Assembly (NCBI GenBank): GCA_001655205.1
Contig: LPNZ01010481.1
Location: forward strand, 1-43,112
Direction: 5' to 3'
Length of the DNA stretch: 43,112 nucleotides
From: Lenisia limosa
Taxonomy: Eukaryota > Breviatea
Position 1 is the stretch's first letter. The number at the start of each line of letters is the position of its first letter. Position numbers and translations under genes: made by a program. Below, one piece after another: positions 1 through 12,682 of the stretch. The notes beneath the pieces are model-generated. The model was not told the DNA's origin. It searched no databases and saw nothing but the letters and a program-made list of their open reading frames with translations.

Positions 1-3000
1 CTGCCGGAAACTGCACGTGTCCTGCTGGCGAGGCTTTCAGGACCACCACCTGCCAAATCATCCCCCGTGGGTCCCGGGCTGTTTTCCTTAGGTTCCCTTC
101 GGTCCAAAAAAGATATAAATCTGTATAGCGATTATTACCAGGATTTTTTGTACCAACCCCTCCCACTCCAAAGTGCCTCATTTGTAAAGGGCTAAATGCT
201 TATTTTGCTTATTGACGTGATGGGATGCGGCGCTGCAGAAGCGACTGGCCTGGACTTTGTTTGTTTTGTTGTTCCCAGTCCTCGTGATTTTGGGCTTCTT
301 TTTTTTGTTGTTTCGTAAATGTTCCACTTTTTCTCTCNNNNNNNNNNNNNNNNNNNNNNNNNNNNNNNNNNNNNNNNNNNNNNNNNNNNNNNNNNNNNNN
401 NNNNNNNNNNNNNNNNNNNNNNNNNNNNNNNNNNNNNNNNNNNNNNNNNNNNNNNNNNNNTTACTCGAATCTTCCTTACCACATAGCCTGTGATGATACC
501 TGTAACACCTGTGCGGACTCCTTTGACGCTCCCGCCGTCTGTACCACCTGCATTGTATGTTGGACCTTGCTAAATTATTGTGGGGAGGCACGCAGAAAGC
601 TGTGTACACAGTGTTTTGGGTGAATTAGTATGATACTATATTTAAATATCTTTTATAGGGGTGATGGTGTGCGGCCAGATCAACCTTGTTTTTTTATTTC
701 TCATTGCTCTATATCATAATCTTTGTAATATACACGGTATGTATACTATTATATGCTGAGCAGTGATGACGGAAAATCGTAGTAACAACAACACTTGGAA
801 TTAACGGAAAAATTTTGGACCTTGTATGCCACAGGTTATCCAGTTATACTGCTTTTACCGGACTGATTTTGTTTTTGATACTTTCATAGCTTTTGTGTCA
901 GTTGATATCCTGTTTGTCACCCCCCCCCCCGCCAGGACGGGCGTATGACCAACATGGCTGGAGCATGCACGTGCCCTGGNNNNNNNNNNNNNNNNNNNNN
1001 NNNNNNNNNNNNNNNNNNNNNNNNNNNNNNNNNNNNNNNNNNNNNNNNNNNNNNNNNNNNNNNNAGTCTTTCACCCCCACAGATGCACAGCTTTTTTTTT
1101 TGCTTGATAAAGCTCTTCCTCACCACATTAGCCTGTGATGATACCTGTGGCACCTGTGCGGACTCTTTTGACGCTCCCGCCGTCTGCTCCACCTGCAAGG
1201 TGGGGGGGGGGGGGGCNNNNNNNNNNNNNNNNNNNNNNNNNNNNNNNNNNNNNNNNNNNNNNNNNCTTTTTGGGTATATTTTTTTATTAAAAATTTCACC
1301 CCTCGCAGGATGTCAGCATGACCAAATCCGCTGAGGGTGTGTGTACCTGTCAAGCTGGCAAGTCTCTGTACCATGGTGTATGCACACCCACTCCTCGTAG
1401 GCATGGGAAAAGGACAAGGCTCAACTTTCACCAGAATTGAAAGAGTCGATTTTGATAAAGAGGCTCGTCCCAACTTTTATTTTTCTTGATTTGGCTTGAC
1501 AGAAGCATAAATGGGGCTAACGAACAAATTTTAAAGTCATCCTTCAGCCTGCGATGTTACCTGCAGCACCTGTGAAGATTCATTTGACTCACCCACCGTC
1601 TGCACCACCTGCAAGGTTNNNNNNNNNNNNNNNNNNNNNNNNNNNNNNNNNNNNNNNNNNNNNNNNNNNNNNNNNNNNNNNNNNNNNNNNNNNNNNNNNN
1701 NNNNNNNNNNNNNNNNNNNNNNNNNNNNNNNNNNNNNNNNNNNNNNNNNNNNNNNNNNNNNNNNNNNNNNNNNNNNNNNNNNNCCATTGGGTAAATTCGT
1801 TATGTTGTTTCCTCCTCTTCTGTACCTTTGCTTCCATTCATTACCTGACGTCTGATTGAAGCTTCAAGAAACCTAGTCTTCCCCTCTTCCTCACCACATA
1901 GCCTGTGATGAAACCTGCGACACCTGTGCGGACTCCTTTGACGCTCCCGCCGTCTGCTCAACGTGCAAGGTGGGGGGAATACCAACCTAGCTTCATGTGG
2001 TGTAATGCACTTTCGATTGTTATTCTCATCCTGCTCTTGCTTTGTTCATCCAGCAGGATGTGGTAATGACAAACTCCGGTGGCACCTGTACTTGTCCTGC
2101 ACTCCAAGCCCTCTACCATGGGGTATGCACCAACATCCCAGGTATGCCATGGTGTGCGTTCTCCAAAAGACTGGATTGTTTTTAGCCAAGTCCCAGTCTA
2201 GGCTGAAGCTTTGGGTTGCTTTTCGAATGCTAGATGTCTTCTGAAATTAACTTCTTTATGTCTTTGCTGTTTCACACTATTTGTGAAATGATATCTCTTT
2301 CCAAGCTAACAATCTCATTTGCTTTTAGACTGTGCTGAAACTTGCGACACCTGTGCGGACTCGTTTGACGCTCCAGCCGTCTGCACCACCTGCAAGGTGG
2401 GGGGGGGGGGGGNNNNNNNNNNNNNNNNNNNNNNNNNNNNNNNNNNNNNNNNNNNNNNNNNNNNNNNNNNNNNNNNNNNNNNNNNNNNNNNNNNNNNNNA
2501 ATTCAAACCCACCAAATCATTTCGGATTTCATTGTTTTATTGTTTCATGGGGCAACAGTCACATCTTTGCTCAGCTTTTGCGTTAACTCGGACAGGATCC
2601 CATGATGCTCAAGAACATGACCGGATACTGCTCGTGCCCAGCCCCCTCCGAGCTCATTTCAGGCTCCTGTGGTAGGCCTCCAGAAGATATTTCCTTAATT
2701 AATGTTTTGGGGAATTATTAGTGGTGGTTTTGATTAGTCCCCCGCAATTGTTGTATTTTGAAGACCGAAGTAGTACCTCGGAGCTAAATTTATTCCTGAA
2801 CGCCATAGTACAATGCGCGGACTCGCCAAGCGCCATACCGGATCACGCAACAGTCTCATGCGAGAGCCCCGCTGCGCCCGGGTACTCGTGCTTGGTCAAA
2901 TGCAACGATGGCTATGAAGCCAACACCGTCAAGGCCACTTGTCAGAATGTAGGCCACGTCTGTGTTTCTAAATGGGCTTCATTTGCTTTGGAAAGAGCAG

Positions 3001-3584
3001 AAGTCGAGAGTTTTCGGAAATGGATTGAGAAATTGGGAAAAAACACCGTATTTGTGTTTTAGGTTACACCCTCCAATCCTATTTCACCCCTTTAGACAGG
3101 AGCCTGGTCTATGCCTTCCATGGAGTGTGTGAAAGTAACTGTCGAGGAGATTGAATCTTCCGTATGGGGGAGGGGGTGAACAGGAGGCAGTATCACATTG
3201 TTAGTGGCATTAGTAGGGCTTCACTTTGGTCTGAAAAAAAAACCGATAAAATATCGATAGCTTTCGAGGAACTATCGAGAAATTCAGTCTTTTTTCGAAC
3301 CAAAGTGAAGTCCAAATGGTTAGTTCTGCTCTTCGACCTGAGTACTGGAGTAGCTTAGTTTCGTGTTCATTCCTTGCCAAGTGCTTACCCCTAAGGACGA
3401 CAAGGGGGTGGTGATAACAAGTGTGGACTCGACGACTGAGATGGCGATTGGCGGGATCAGCGCGCTGGTGCTTGTTGCTGCTGCGTTCCTGTGCTGCTGC
3501 AAGTCTGAAAGCAAACGGCCAAAGCAGTGGGCTTCTGGCTTTGTCTTGGACAAAGGAGGGGTTCCTTCCTTGAATACGGACTAG
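1..3584 (+). CDS. Cysteine-rich, Sushi-domain type I membrane protein (5' partial)
   Basis: Probable cell-surface protein. Exons in frame: 1-66, 487-554, 936-979 (runs into a gap), 1132-1199, 1309-1396, 1548-1615, 1902-1969, 2057-2141, 2329-2396, 2596-2671, 2809-2948, 3096-3134 and 3396-3584. The ectodomain repeats a module made of two exons. A 68-nt exon encodes TCNTCADSFDAPAVCTTC-type sequence with CxxC motifs; a 76-88-nt exon encodes the MTNSGGTCTCP type. All module boundaries have the same phases (1 and 0). One complement-control (Sushi/CCP) domain follows, from VQCADSPSAIPDH to GAWSMPSMEC, then a transmembrane helix (MAIGGISALVLVAAAFLCCC) and a short basic tail ending NTD-stop. The 5' end lies outside the window, and one short exon is presumably lost in the 1619-1783 gap. 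CxxC-rich surface proteins recall diplomonad surface antigens, but I infer no homology. Ligand and role are unknown. Confidence 0.8.
3219..3310. repeat. Intronic foldback element
   Basis: A perfect 12-bp inverted repeat (cttcactttggt at 3219-3230, accaaagtgaag at 3299-3310) encloses A-rich and T-rich arms and an inner 7-bp perfect stem (tcgatag / ctatcga). The whole 92-nt element lies inside the intron 3135-3395 of the surface-protein gene. It could be a small non-autonomous transposon or a structure that shapes the intron RNA. Confidence 0.65.
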
Positions 3585-3697
3585 CTTTCCATATCGTTTT
3601 TGTGTCTTGCCTCATAAATTCCTACTTCCTATGCTGGGTTTGATTCTCTTGACCCAAGCCTTCATCCTATGGGTATTTTTTTCTGTTCAATTGCCAG

Positions 3698-3844
3698 AGC
3701 TCTATGAGCCTAGTTTCAATAGAAACTTTACTGCACATTAACGTTGACCTCTCCAGCTCAATCAAGGACGGCATTGGTACCCTGGAGTTCGAAAGCTTTG
3801 ATGCGTCAACGCTTGCTAATAATAACCAAATGTCTACAGTTTAG
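3698..3844 (+). CDS. Possible alternative terminal exon of the Sushi membrane protein
   Basis: After the first stop codon an AG acceptor (ttgccag) opens a 48-codon frame that ends in TAG. It reads SSMSLVSIETLL and, further on, GIGTLEFESF, and it looks coding. It could be joined in phase 0 from GGG|gttcct at about 3561, which replaces the end of the cytoplasmic tail, or from CA|gtgggc at about 3526 using an acceptor two bases downstream. Either join gives a longer tail than the 3584 stop. No start codon in good context and no promoter were seen for an independent gene here. It may be an alternative 3' end, the true 3' end, or an unspliced remnant. Confidence 0.45.
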   Translation, partial: SSMSLVSIETLLHINVDLSSSIKDGIGTLEFESFDASTLANNNQMSTV

Positions 3845-4108
3845 TGTAATATAGTTCCTTTTGTTTTTTTTTGGATATGGATATGACCGACATCCTTGTT
3901 GGTTGACCATTTTGATTGTGTTCCCCGACGGTCGGCTCCCAGAAATCCAGTCAATTTGACAATTCCGAAATTAGTAGGTATTTGACTGAATTTGATTTCT
4001 TTTAAAATGTGGCGGCAGGCGGCAGTCAAGAGTTTCAGCTCCTGCACAATATATACAACTTCTATAAAGCGAAATAGCAACTGACAGTTTTTGTCAACAT
4101 CTTTCATA

Positions 4109-7100
4109 ATGGGTAGAATCGAAGAAATCGACTCTGATTATGATGATGTTCCGGCACCAATGGAACCCGATGATGAGGAGTCTGGACCCCCACCTCTTGA
4201 AGATGAAGAAGACTTTGATGATGTTGAGGCAGTGCGCCCTGAACTTCCCGAGGAATACGCCAAAGGATGTGCTGCATTCCAAAACGACGACTTGAAGCTG
4301 GCTGAAGACGTAGGAAGAATATTCCTGCAAATCATCGATAATCTCACCACAACTCCTCTCTCTTCCCTTCCTCTTCCGATATACGTGCAATAATTACTAT
4401 AAAATCTAACAAATGTACAGCTTTTAATGAAGGCTTGCTCCCGCACCACCACTCCCGAACACTTGTTGAAAGCAGCTACTGAGCTTGCTCGTGCTCTTGT
4501 TGCCCAGGAGAAGTTTCCTCTTTCGGAGGGTGTCCTCTGCTCAGGTATGTGGAAAGAGCTCCTTTTAACTGGGGTGCATTTTAGGCAGGTCATTCTGTGA
4601 TCACGGTTGTACATGAACGTAAATGTTTTGTCTATTTTGTGTTATTGACGGTTGTAGCGGATGGACGGCGTACAAAGGACATTTCTAAGGCTTCTTCAAT
4701 ACCAATTGAGGTGGGAAATGCTTAGAATCTTCTTGTTGACGTTAATCGTCCCCCCCCCCCCCNNNNNNNNNNNNNNNNNNNNNNNNNNNNNNNNNNNNNN
4801 NNNNNNNNNNNNNNNNNNNNNNNNNNNNNNNNNNNNNNNNNNNNNNTAGCAAGGCTTTCGAGAAGGGCGCACTGGTTGGAGACTTCTTTTCCCGCGAGAA
4901 CCACAAGGCTGCTATCACTCGTCTCATCCCTATAATGGAGTCCATGCCCAATGGTGGGCTTTTCTTGCCTTTCTTATATGATGGGGCCTCGATGGGTTCA
5001 AATGTTCAACTGATAATATCGTTCTCTTACCATAAGTGGTCTTTTGATGCGAGAACTTAGAAGCAGATTGCTTCGAAAGTGATGATCTGAACCCCTTGTT
5101 GACTTCAACAGCCATTCGTCTCAATGGCCTTAAGTGGCTCAACATGCGCTTTGTAACGGAGTATGGAGATCAGCCTCTCATGGTGCGCTACCGCATTCGA
5201 GCCAGCATTGCCCATTGCCTCATGGTTTCTGGCATGCCTGGCGCCGCCGCGTGAGTGGGTGTAAACATACGTTTTGGACTTGGTGCATATTCTGGTCTGG
5301 TCATCCCTACGTTTTCAGAATAAAAAAAGACCAAATTTTCGGATAAGTCCTTGATATATATTGATATTTTTCTTTTCATTTTTTGGACCGTAGGAAAGCT
5401 GTACATATGATATAAACGCTCAAAAGAAACAGCTTAATAATTGCTCTCGGGCTCATATCGAGATAGAATTATGTAAGAGCTTTAATTGGTGACTTAAATT
5501 ACTTTAGTTACCCCCCCCCCTCTCTTTACGTTTTTAACAACGTAACTCACTGAGCACAGCCGCTTGATCCNNNNNNNNNNNNNNNNNNNNNNNNNNNNNN
5601 NNNNNNNNNNNNNNNNNNNNNNNNNNNNNNNNNNNNNNNNNNNNNNNNNNNNNNNNNNNNNNNNNNNNNNNNNNNNNNNNCGCCTGTGTATGAGGGGGGG
5701 CAGGGGGCAGATCAAGGTCAAATATTATCTTGTTTTTTTATTGAGAGTTAAAGTTTGGATTTCTGATCTCTTGAAAGTGGTCTTGCAGGTGAAAAGAGTG
5801 GTTAATCAATATTGTGGGGGGAACTTTCTTTTCTTGATCTCTCCTAATGAGCCGTAGAAATCATCAAGCGAAGCTCTGAAAGCAAGCACAAAAGGTTGGG
5901 GGGGGGGGGNNNNNNNNNNNNNNNNNNNNNNNNNNNNNNNNCCCTAGCCTACAAACTGGAAAGTGCAGAAAACACCAAGAAGAGTGCTCGAGCCCTTGAC
6001 ATCCTTCTTCTCCACGGCAAGTCCCTCATCATGTGTGAGAAGAAAGATAAGGCTATTTCTATATTTAAGGTAAGGGGTTGCCCCTTCAGTCACCCAGTTG
6101 AACATCTCAGGTTTTTTTTTTACAAAAATACAAATATCAAACATTCCGATTGACCCCCCCCCCCCNNNNNNNNNNNNNNNNNNNNNNNNNNNNNNNNNNN
6201 NNNNNNNNNNNNNNNNNNNNNNNNNNNNNNNNNNNNNNNNNNNNNNNNNNNNNNNNNNNNNNNNNNNNNNNNNNNNNNNNNNNGGAGTCTGAGCGGCTCT
6301 ACGACATGTTATGCAGGTTAGCTCAATTCTTTTGCTGGGTGCTCCCTTAAGGCTGGCTTCTACTGTTTCTTCACCCTCCCTATTATCCCTCTCACTAGTT
6401 CGTACCTGTTTGATACTTTGTGTTATCTCAGTGTTTAGTTTCTCTTTTTTTGTCTATTGATTCAAAAACAGTATTTTACCCCCCCCCCCATATTTTTTCT
6501 GAGTCATTGGATCCAGTACCACAGAATCACTTGGCCTGGGCTTATTGTTTTGGTCTTTTGTCTTAAATGAGCTGACGGGGCTGATACTTAGTTTTTTATT
6601 GGTTCTATTCAATTCTATTTAATATGTTCTCGTTTTACTCGGATGTAGCACAGCTCAAGATGAAACGGTGGAAATTCCCACTGCTGGCCGTGAAATGGTG
6701 TGCAACAAATGCAGCAAACTTGGTGGGGGGGGGGGGTNNNNNNNNNNNNNNNNNNNNNNNNNNNNNNNNNNNNNNNNNNNNNNNNNNNNNNNNNNNNNNN
6801 NNNNNNNNNNNNNNNNNNNNNNNNNNTAGTTTAATTCCATTGGGTCAATTACAGCTCACTGTTTAGAAGCAAAGTTCATCTGCTCATCGTGTAAAACCGT
6901 GTACTACTGCAGCGAAGTGAGGGGCGGTGGAGTATCTTTTTGACGGTATTATCATATGATAGTGAAGGCTTCCTCAGAATTCGTCGTGGCATTGTCATTT
7001 TGAGCTTTGTTATCAATACACATACAATTCATGGGGTTTCTCATTCACGCTCCAGAGCTGTCAAAAGGATGACTGGAAGGAACACAAGAAGCCCTGTAAG

Positions 7101-7133
7101 GCCATCCGAAAGAAGCAAGCAGCAGGGCAATGA
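4109..7133 (+). CDS. MYND zinc-finger protein with acidic N terminus
   Basis: Unassigned protein, probably an adaptor that binds partners through its MYND finger. Exons: 4109-4309, 4421-4544, 4658-4710, about 4847-4953, 5112-5250, 5852-5894, about 5942-6069, about 6284-6316, 6649-6722, 6855-6916, 7056-7133 (TGA). The ATG at 4109 opens MGRIEEIDSDYDD, followed by a very acidic and Pro-rich stretch. The middle is helical and TPR-like (SARALDILLLHGKSLIM). The C terminus is a complete MYND: CNKC, then CSSC, VYYCSESC and a final DDWKEHKKPC, split over three exons whose phases fit. Four gaps interrupt it, and joins across them are not proven. There is no SET domain, so it is not a typical SMYD methyltransferase. 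A helical-repeat protein with a C-terminal MYND finger is the safest name. Confidence 0.78.
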
Positions 7134-8164
7134 AGAGTTTATTAGGGTTTGTTGCTTGATCAAGTCCTTACCGTGTCTTACACCTGTTATTTCTAATACA
7201 CTTTCTTGAAGCCGATTTCAAAGATGATGATTCAGCAAGTGAACCTTGGGGAAGCAAGCCAAAGCAAGCAAGCATTTTGGGAATATAATATGGAAGTATG
7301 TGTTATATGTTCGAAACTGTAAACCATATGATATCGCGTTTATAAGGCTTTAATTATTATATCTATCCACCCATTATTACAACTACATACGCATAGTTCC
7401 AGTATTGTCAAATCACAGACTACTATACATCCACTACTTGTTGTTTTAATATGATTCATATTTTGGCAGCCAATGACAGGTTGCTATGAACTTGTGGGTT
7501 CTTCGGGAAAAGTTCCATAGACATTGGTAAATAGCGTATATAAACATACCTAGATTAAAGACAAATCAGAAAAGTGACATTAATATAATAGAGAGAAACA
7601 AAGAAAAAAAAACATAAAGCATGATAAGGAGTTATGTGCTGACGAACGTGGCAAGAGAAGCGTTTAGACCAGCAACACTAGGCTGAAAGACATTAGAAAG
7701 CAGAACAAAAAGAGGGGGGGCGGTGGTGGTGTAATTCCAGAGTATATGTTCATTTTTACTCCAATGAAATGTGTATTATGAGAACCAGAAAAATATGATG
7801 CACCCCCCACTGCAGAGGAGCTAGGACCGAAAGTATCAGGACCACTAAACAGTGAATACAAAACCAAACGGTGAGAAGTAGGGTCAAATGGCTAGTTAGG
7901 TTAATAAATTACAAAAGAGTTGAATCTGCCCAAACGACCAGTAAAAAAAAGCTTACAGTCTGCTTTCCACCAGGTGGCGGAGAATTGGGTCAATTACGGA
8001 GGGTTTCGGGGGGTTCTTGTGTATTGTGAGCTAATTGTATGTTAGAAAAAACAAAAAACAGACCCAAACAATGTGTTTTGTGTGTATCGTATCTAACTAC
8101 ATGTATACCTGTGTAATCCTGAAAAGTTGCTAATACTAATACAAAGTTGAAGCAGCTAGAGTAG
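7134..8164. other. Intergenic region between convergent genes
   Basis: AT-rich sequence between the stop of the MYND gene and the stop of the minus-strand helical protein. I see no exon with coding character, no RNA gene and no clear repeat beyond short A runs. Presumably it holds two 3' ends. Confidence 0.5.
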
Positions 8165-11100
8165 TCAACATCGGCAAACCATGAAGGCCAGGGATCGTCT
8201 CAAGGGGTGTGTGGATGAGGGAGACTGGAGAATTTGGTGACATCCATCACAGGTACACTCAAGGGCGCTTCGAATTCGAATATGACCTGCGTAAGTGAAT
8301 TTTGCGTTTGCTAGTGCTTCCCAAAGGATAGTAAGAGTTATTACTATCACTACAGTACAGTTACATTTCATATCACTGGTGAACAACCGTTTTATGAAAT
8401 GGTACTATTATAATTGACTGTCTAATACACTTCAGTTGAACTCTCGTGTCATTCCGACTTGAAAGTCTGTCATATGATAATATTACTAGTGAGTGTCGGT
8501 TTACATTTCCCTTTTTGAGTCATCGTCACATGTGTTCGGTTCTTCACACAGTAATATGATATGATATTACATCAGGAACACATACAAGGAAAGATATAGC
8601 ACTAATATAATAGAGATGTTTTAAAACTTGGTGCTCTCACATTCCAAATGTACAAAGGATTGTCCGAAACAGGTTTGTAATATCTAGTCACCATACCTGG
8701 CTCTAAGGGCGGTAGGACAGCGCCACATTCAATGATAAAGTGTTCAATTTGGTTGACGATTGAAATCAGATCATGATGTGGGAGATTAGGTGAGGTGTAG
8801 ATTCGACGAAGAGTCATGAGCGATTCAATCTATGTTTGTGTCAGATTGGCAACACCAAATATACATATCATATATTACACACACATGCATTCATACACAT
8901 ATCATATAGTACATATCATATACATACATATAACCAACCAGTCCAGTCACATACCTGCATATTGGACGCTAAGAAAGGAAGGCACAGCATGTTAAAACGG
9001 ATACTCAGTGGGGTAGTCAATGAAAACGCCACGACTTGCCTCTATGGGTATTACATGATTACATAAAGGGAACTCATATCGGTCCCGATAAGGCAAATTA
9101 TGATATTTGGGAAAATACAAAAGCATGATGTGGTCCACTGTGAATACAAAAGACCATCATCCCAAACCTCTAATGTCAGAAGTGTCGCAGTGAAGAACTC
9201 ACAGCCTCGATCAATATCACCAGCACGGAAATATAGCAAACTTAGTAGTGATGCTAGATAGTAAGTACACAATATTGCCACAATAATGAATGCTAGTTTA
9301 TTTGATGAATGGGATTAAAAAGACATCAAGAGGACATGTTTTCAATTTGACGGTTCACTCCATCTTACCGTACCAACAAAGGAACTTGTCCCGTTGTAAG
9401 CTGTCCTTTGTGCTGTTGTGAAGATTTTGAATAATAGTCCACATATGGAAATCCAAACACTACAGAGTTAATGAGCTGATGAATTGTATCAATAGCAAGT
9501 ACTTGTTACTGAAAGAGCACTCAAGGATTGAATTTTTGGACTGTAGAGTTTAATTCCCTTCCATGACAATTGACAAGCCCCCCCCCCATTAAAACCAGGG
9601 TATTGTGCGTACTTTGACACATATCTGGAGAAGTGTTTGGGAAATTGGAAGAAGGCGACCATCATAGACTACGAATGGTGCGTCTGAAAGTTCAATTCCG
9701 TCAGGCAGGTATGGCAGCTGGACTCCAGTGTTCATCTTTACGGTCAGGATTGCCTACCGTCGCGATGGACCTCAACTTGGCACTCACAAGGTACATAACA
9801 AACCCACGCACATGTTCATCTACACTATTTGTTGAGTGCCTGTTGTCACTGACAAATGTAGAAAAGACGTCATCAAGAGATGAGTCCAGGTAGTGGAGCT
9901 GTGGAGCCTCGGTTTCCTCAGAGTACTGAGGGGGGTTGACGATTAGTAACTTTCGAAACATATTCCCATCAATCTCTGAAATTAAAAATCAGTGAAACAG
10001 AGAAACATAAGCTTCGCCAAACTAGTATCAATGATGTCTTGAGCCAACCTTGTGAGTGTTGGGGCTTCTGAAAACGAACTGCTGCGGCCACTCCTGACAG
10101 CCAGCACCAATAACCGGATTGATGAGACTGTGGGGTGAGGAGCTGCTAGATGGTACAGAATACAATTTCCAAAAATGAAATGACTGTAAACTCATCCATA
10201 TAATTTGTATTGGAGAAGTATCGGTTTCATGAGACTTGTCGGTCAATTGTCATACAAATGATTCCAAAGCACAAGCATATCATATCATAGTCGCAACATA
10301 TTTGTGGAAGCTCACTTGAGCATTGAGAGGAGGTTAAAGGAGTCTTCTTCCTTGGGGGGAGGCGGAGGCCTTATTTCGTCCCCTGAATCATTAGTCTTGT
10401 TGAAACCCAAAATATATCAAGACAATTCTGGGATGATCCAGCTTGAATTCTCTGAAATCTCTCATAATATCACTACATGATATTTTCTGAAATAACGAAC
10501 CAAGACAAGACGGCGAAATGGCCATGAGCATTTGCTGGGCGAACTGGAGCACTCCTGTAGCGTTCTCATTACTCATCAAACAATGCTGTCTTGTCGTTTC
10601 TGCCATCTATATAGTATGTCACGATGAAAATCAAGTAGCAATTGATCGGACCACTATAAGGAACTAAAATGACTTAGTTGCTATATTTACTGAAACTATG
10701 CTCTATGTCAAGAAAAAAAGGGTCATGATTATCCAATTTTCATGTGAATAAGGGGTTATCAATTTCATTATGGCATTTCTCACTTGGTAGGCAGCTTTCC
10801 AGTCACAGACTTCAAAATAGGCTCCAGCCAAGACGACGTAACCGTAAGCCAGTACATGACTGGCGGGATGGTACATCATTGCAAGACGCTCAATGTCAGC
10901 TAAGAGTCTGCAAAGTCATGAGGTAAATGCNNNNNNNNNNNNNNNNNNNNNNNNNNNNNNNNNNNNNNNNNNNNNNNNNNNNNNNCCGAGTTCAGCCTAA
11001 GTGACAGAAACGTGAGATTACAATTATGAGATCATAAATCGTTAACTGAAATCCTCTCAGTATATCAACAGCCACCACTTACACAAGAGCCTTTTCAAAG

Positions 11101-12682
11101 AGTCCAGTATTGAGTGCACTTGTGAAGCAAATCACACCGCTTAGGAACATTTCTGACTGCATCGTAAGCGATAAATAGTTATTCAACTAGACTAAATTTG
11201 GTACCAAAGTCTCCGAAAAAGACAAATAATTGCATCACCGCATCTCGTTTTCAACTAAGACTTACCATCGTTTGCGGTCTTGAGCATTCTTCACGGTAGC
11301 CTTGAAAAATGGATGAGGGTGATGATTCGTAGAAGTTATCTTAATGATCAAAAGTGCACAAGGCTGATAACGAACGAAGTTTCAATGAGCAAAGGGTTAA
11401 CTACACCTACCAATGAGATATTTCAGATCCATTTGTTTCACAATTCGATCATCAGCTCGAGCTATAAATGAATGTTATACAAAATGAAAAACGGAGTTGT
11501 TTGTGAAATCTAATGATACGTTAATATCCCTTATGCCCGTTGAAAGACACTTGATGATGTTTAATCCAACTTACGATTAGAATCGATGACAATCTTGGCG
11601 CTAAGACGGTCAGAGGCAGCACCCAAGTAAGCAATCATGTGTGATTTCAACCCACTTTTGAATGGACTCGAAAATCTGCTGACCCATGCTATGGGTACTT
11701 GAGGAGCTGCGGGAGGACATGCCCGGTGAAGACGTGACTGAACTGCGAGGGGGTTACAAATGTGGGTGTTTTTTTTTTAAAAAAACCAGACAAGATATTC
11801 TGATACATAGTACTTTATATCATGATATGATATACTATAATGCTATACTATATGATATACTATATATATATAACAAATAGGTTGTCGCCTACTTCGAAGG
11901 TAGCACTGCTTCTGATTCCACTAAAGATGTCATCAGAGGGAAATCAGAAAATTCAGGCGGAGCAGTATGTTTCAAACTCTTAACTAGAACCAAACAAATG
12001 ACATAGAGCAGATACATTACGTTAAGAGCATCACATATACTATCCATCAACCACCAACGCTGTTTGAGATCTGAAGCCCTTTCACGCCAACGTCCCTTGC
12101 TCTACTGTGGTTACACCAATTTGCATGGCTATCGTTATTTCAAAGCGTACAAAACAATCCACTGGAATAAAAGTATACAGTCAATCTGATAAGTTGTGGA
12201 ATAAAGGGTTTTTCTTGTTTCAGAGTCTATTTCCATCATTTTTTTTTGGAAATAAGCCATAGTCAGTCAAGCTGATTCCCCACTTTTTTTTTTGAATTTT
12301 CGCCTTATGACTTTTGTCGGGCACTTAAAACACACGTTTTTTTACCCTTTTTTGAGCTTTTTTACTAACTGCACTTTGTTAAAAACTGTTGTTTTTTTGA
12401 AAAAAAGAGGTAGATTTGATTGTTTCCGACAAATTCCCCCACTCACGGATTTCTTCACGATACTACCATCATTTGTAAGTTTGAACATGCTGTACTGTGC
12501 CTGTGGGAGTCACGATAAAGCAGAAAGCCGGAAACAGATGTCAATTGAAGCATAGTTTATAACAGAGGGGAAAAATATGGAGGACAACAATTGTAAGACA
12601 AAGAACGTACAGTAGGATCCGGTCTTCTTCCAAGTTTCTTGGTATCCGGCTGGGTGCACACTGCGTTGTTAGGGTGTTGAAG
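8165..12682 (-). CDS. Large alpha-helical protein, possible transcription factor (5' end unresolved)
   Basis: Read from right to left, exons are 12682-12611, 12101-12021, 11978-11893, 11742-11656, 11600-11575, 11461-11411, 11300-11266, 11156-11083, 10996-gap, 10907-10784, 10606-10501, 10382-10316, 10183-10023, 9975-9742, 9683-9613, 9459-9369, 9253-9168, 9041-8955, 8829-8697 and 8286-8165 (TGA). Apart from the 10931-10985 gap every phase matches. The N-terminal part is basic (KKLGRRPDPT, GRWRERASDLKQRW), followed by a Ser-rich linker and a long run of amphipathic helices such as GYVVLAGAYFEVCDWKAAYQ and LLSLLYFRAGDIDRG. The C terminus carries paired cysteines (ECTCDGC...MVCRC). The layout resembles fungal-type Zn2Cys6 factors, in which a zinc cluster is followed by a helical middle region. 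The exon at 13572-13627 would supply the cluster, but the join is not proven. A TPR-like scaffold is the alternative. Confidence 0.7.

Noticed and set aside
178-609. Open frames that cross runs of N, also at 893-1334, 1557-1859, 14058-14790 and 32173-32767
   Set aside because: They are open only because N codons are never stops. The real exons on their edges are in other frames.
5251-5851. Exon in the long MYND-gene intron near 5690-5790
   Set aside because: The open stretch next to the gap is G-rich with no acceptor or donor fitting the flanking phases.
7134-8164. tRNA or small RNA gene in the convergent spacer
   Set aside because: No cloverleaf, box A/B pair or stable GC-rich stem could be recognised by eye.
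11575-11742. Single uninterrupted exon reading FSSPFKSGLKSHMIAYLGAA
   Set aside because: Open, but the alternative with a 55-nt intron (11601-11655, gtgggt to cttag) fits the phases of both neighbours and gives a better protein (MGQQIFESIQNAKIVIDSN).
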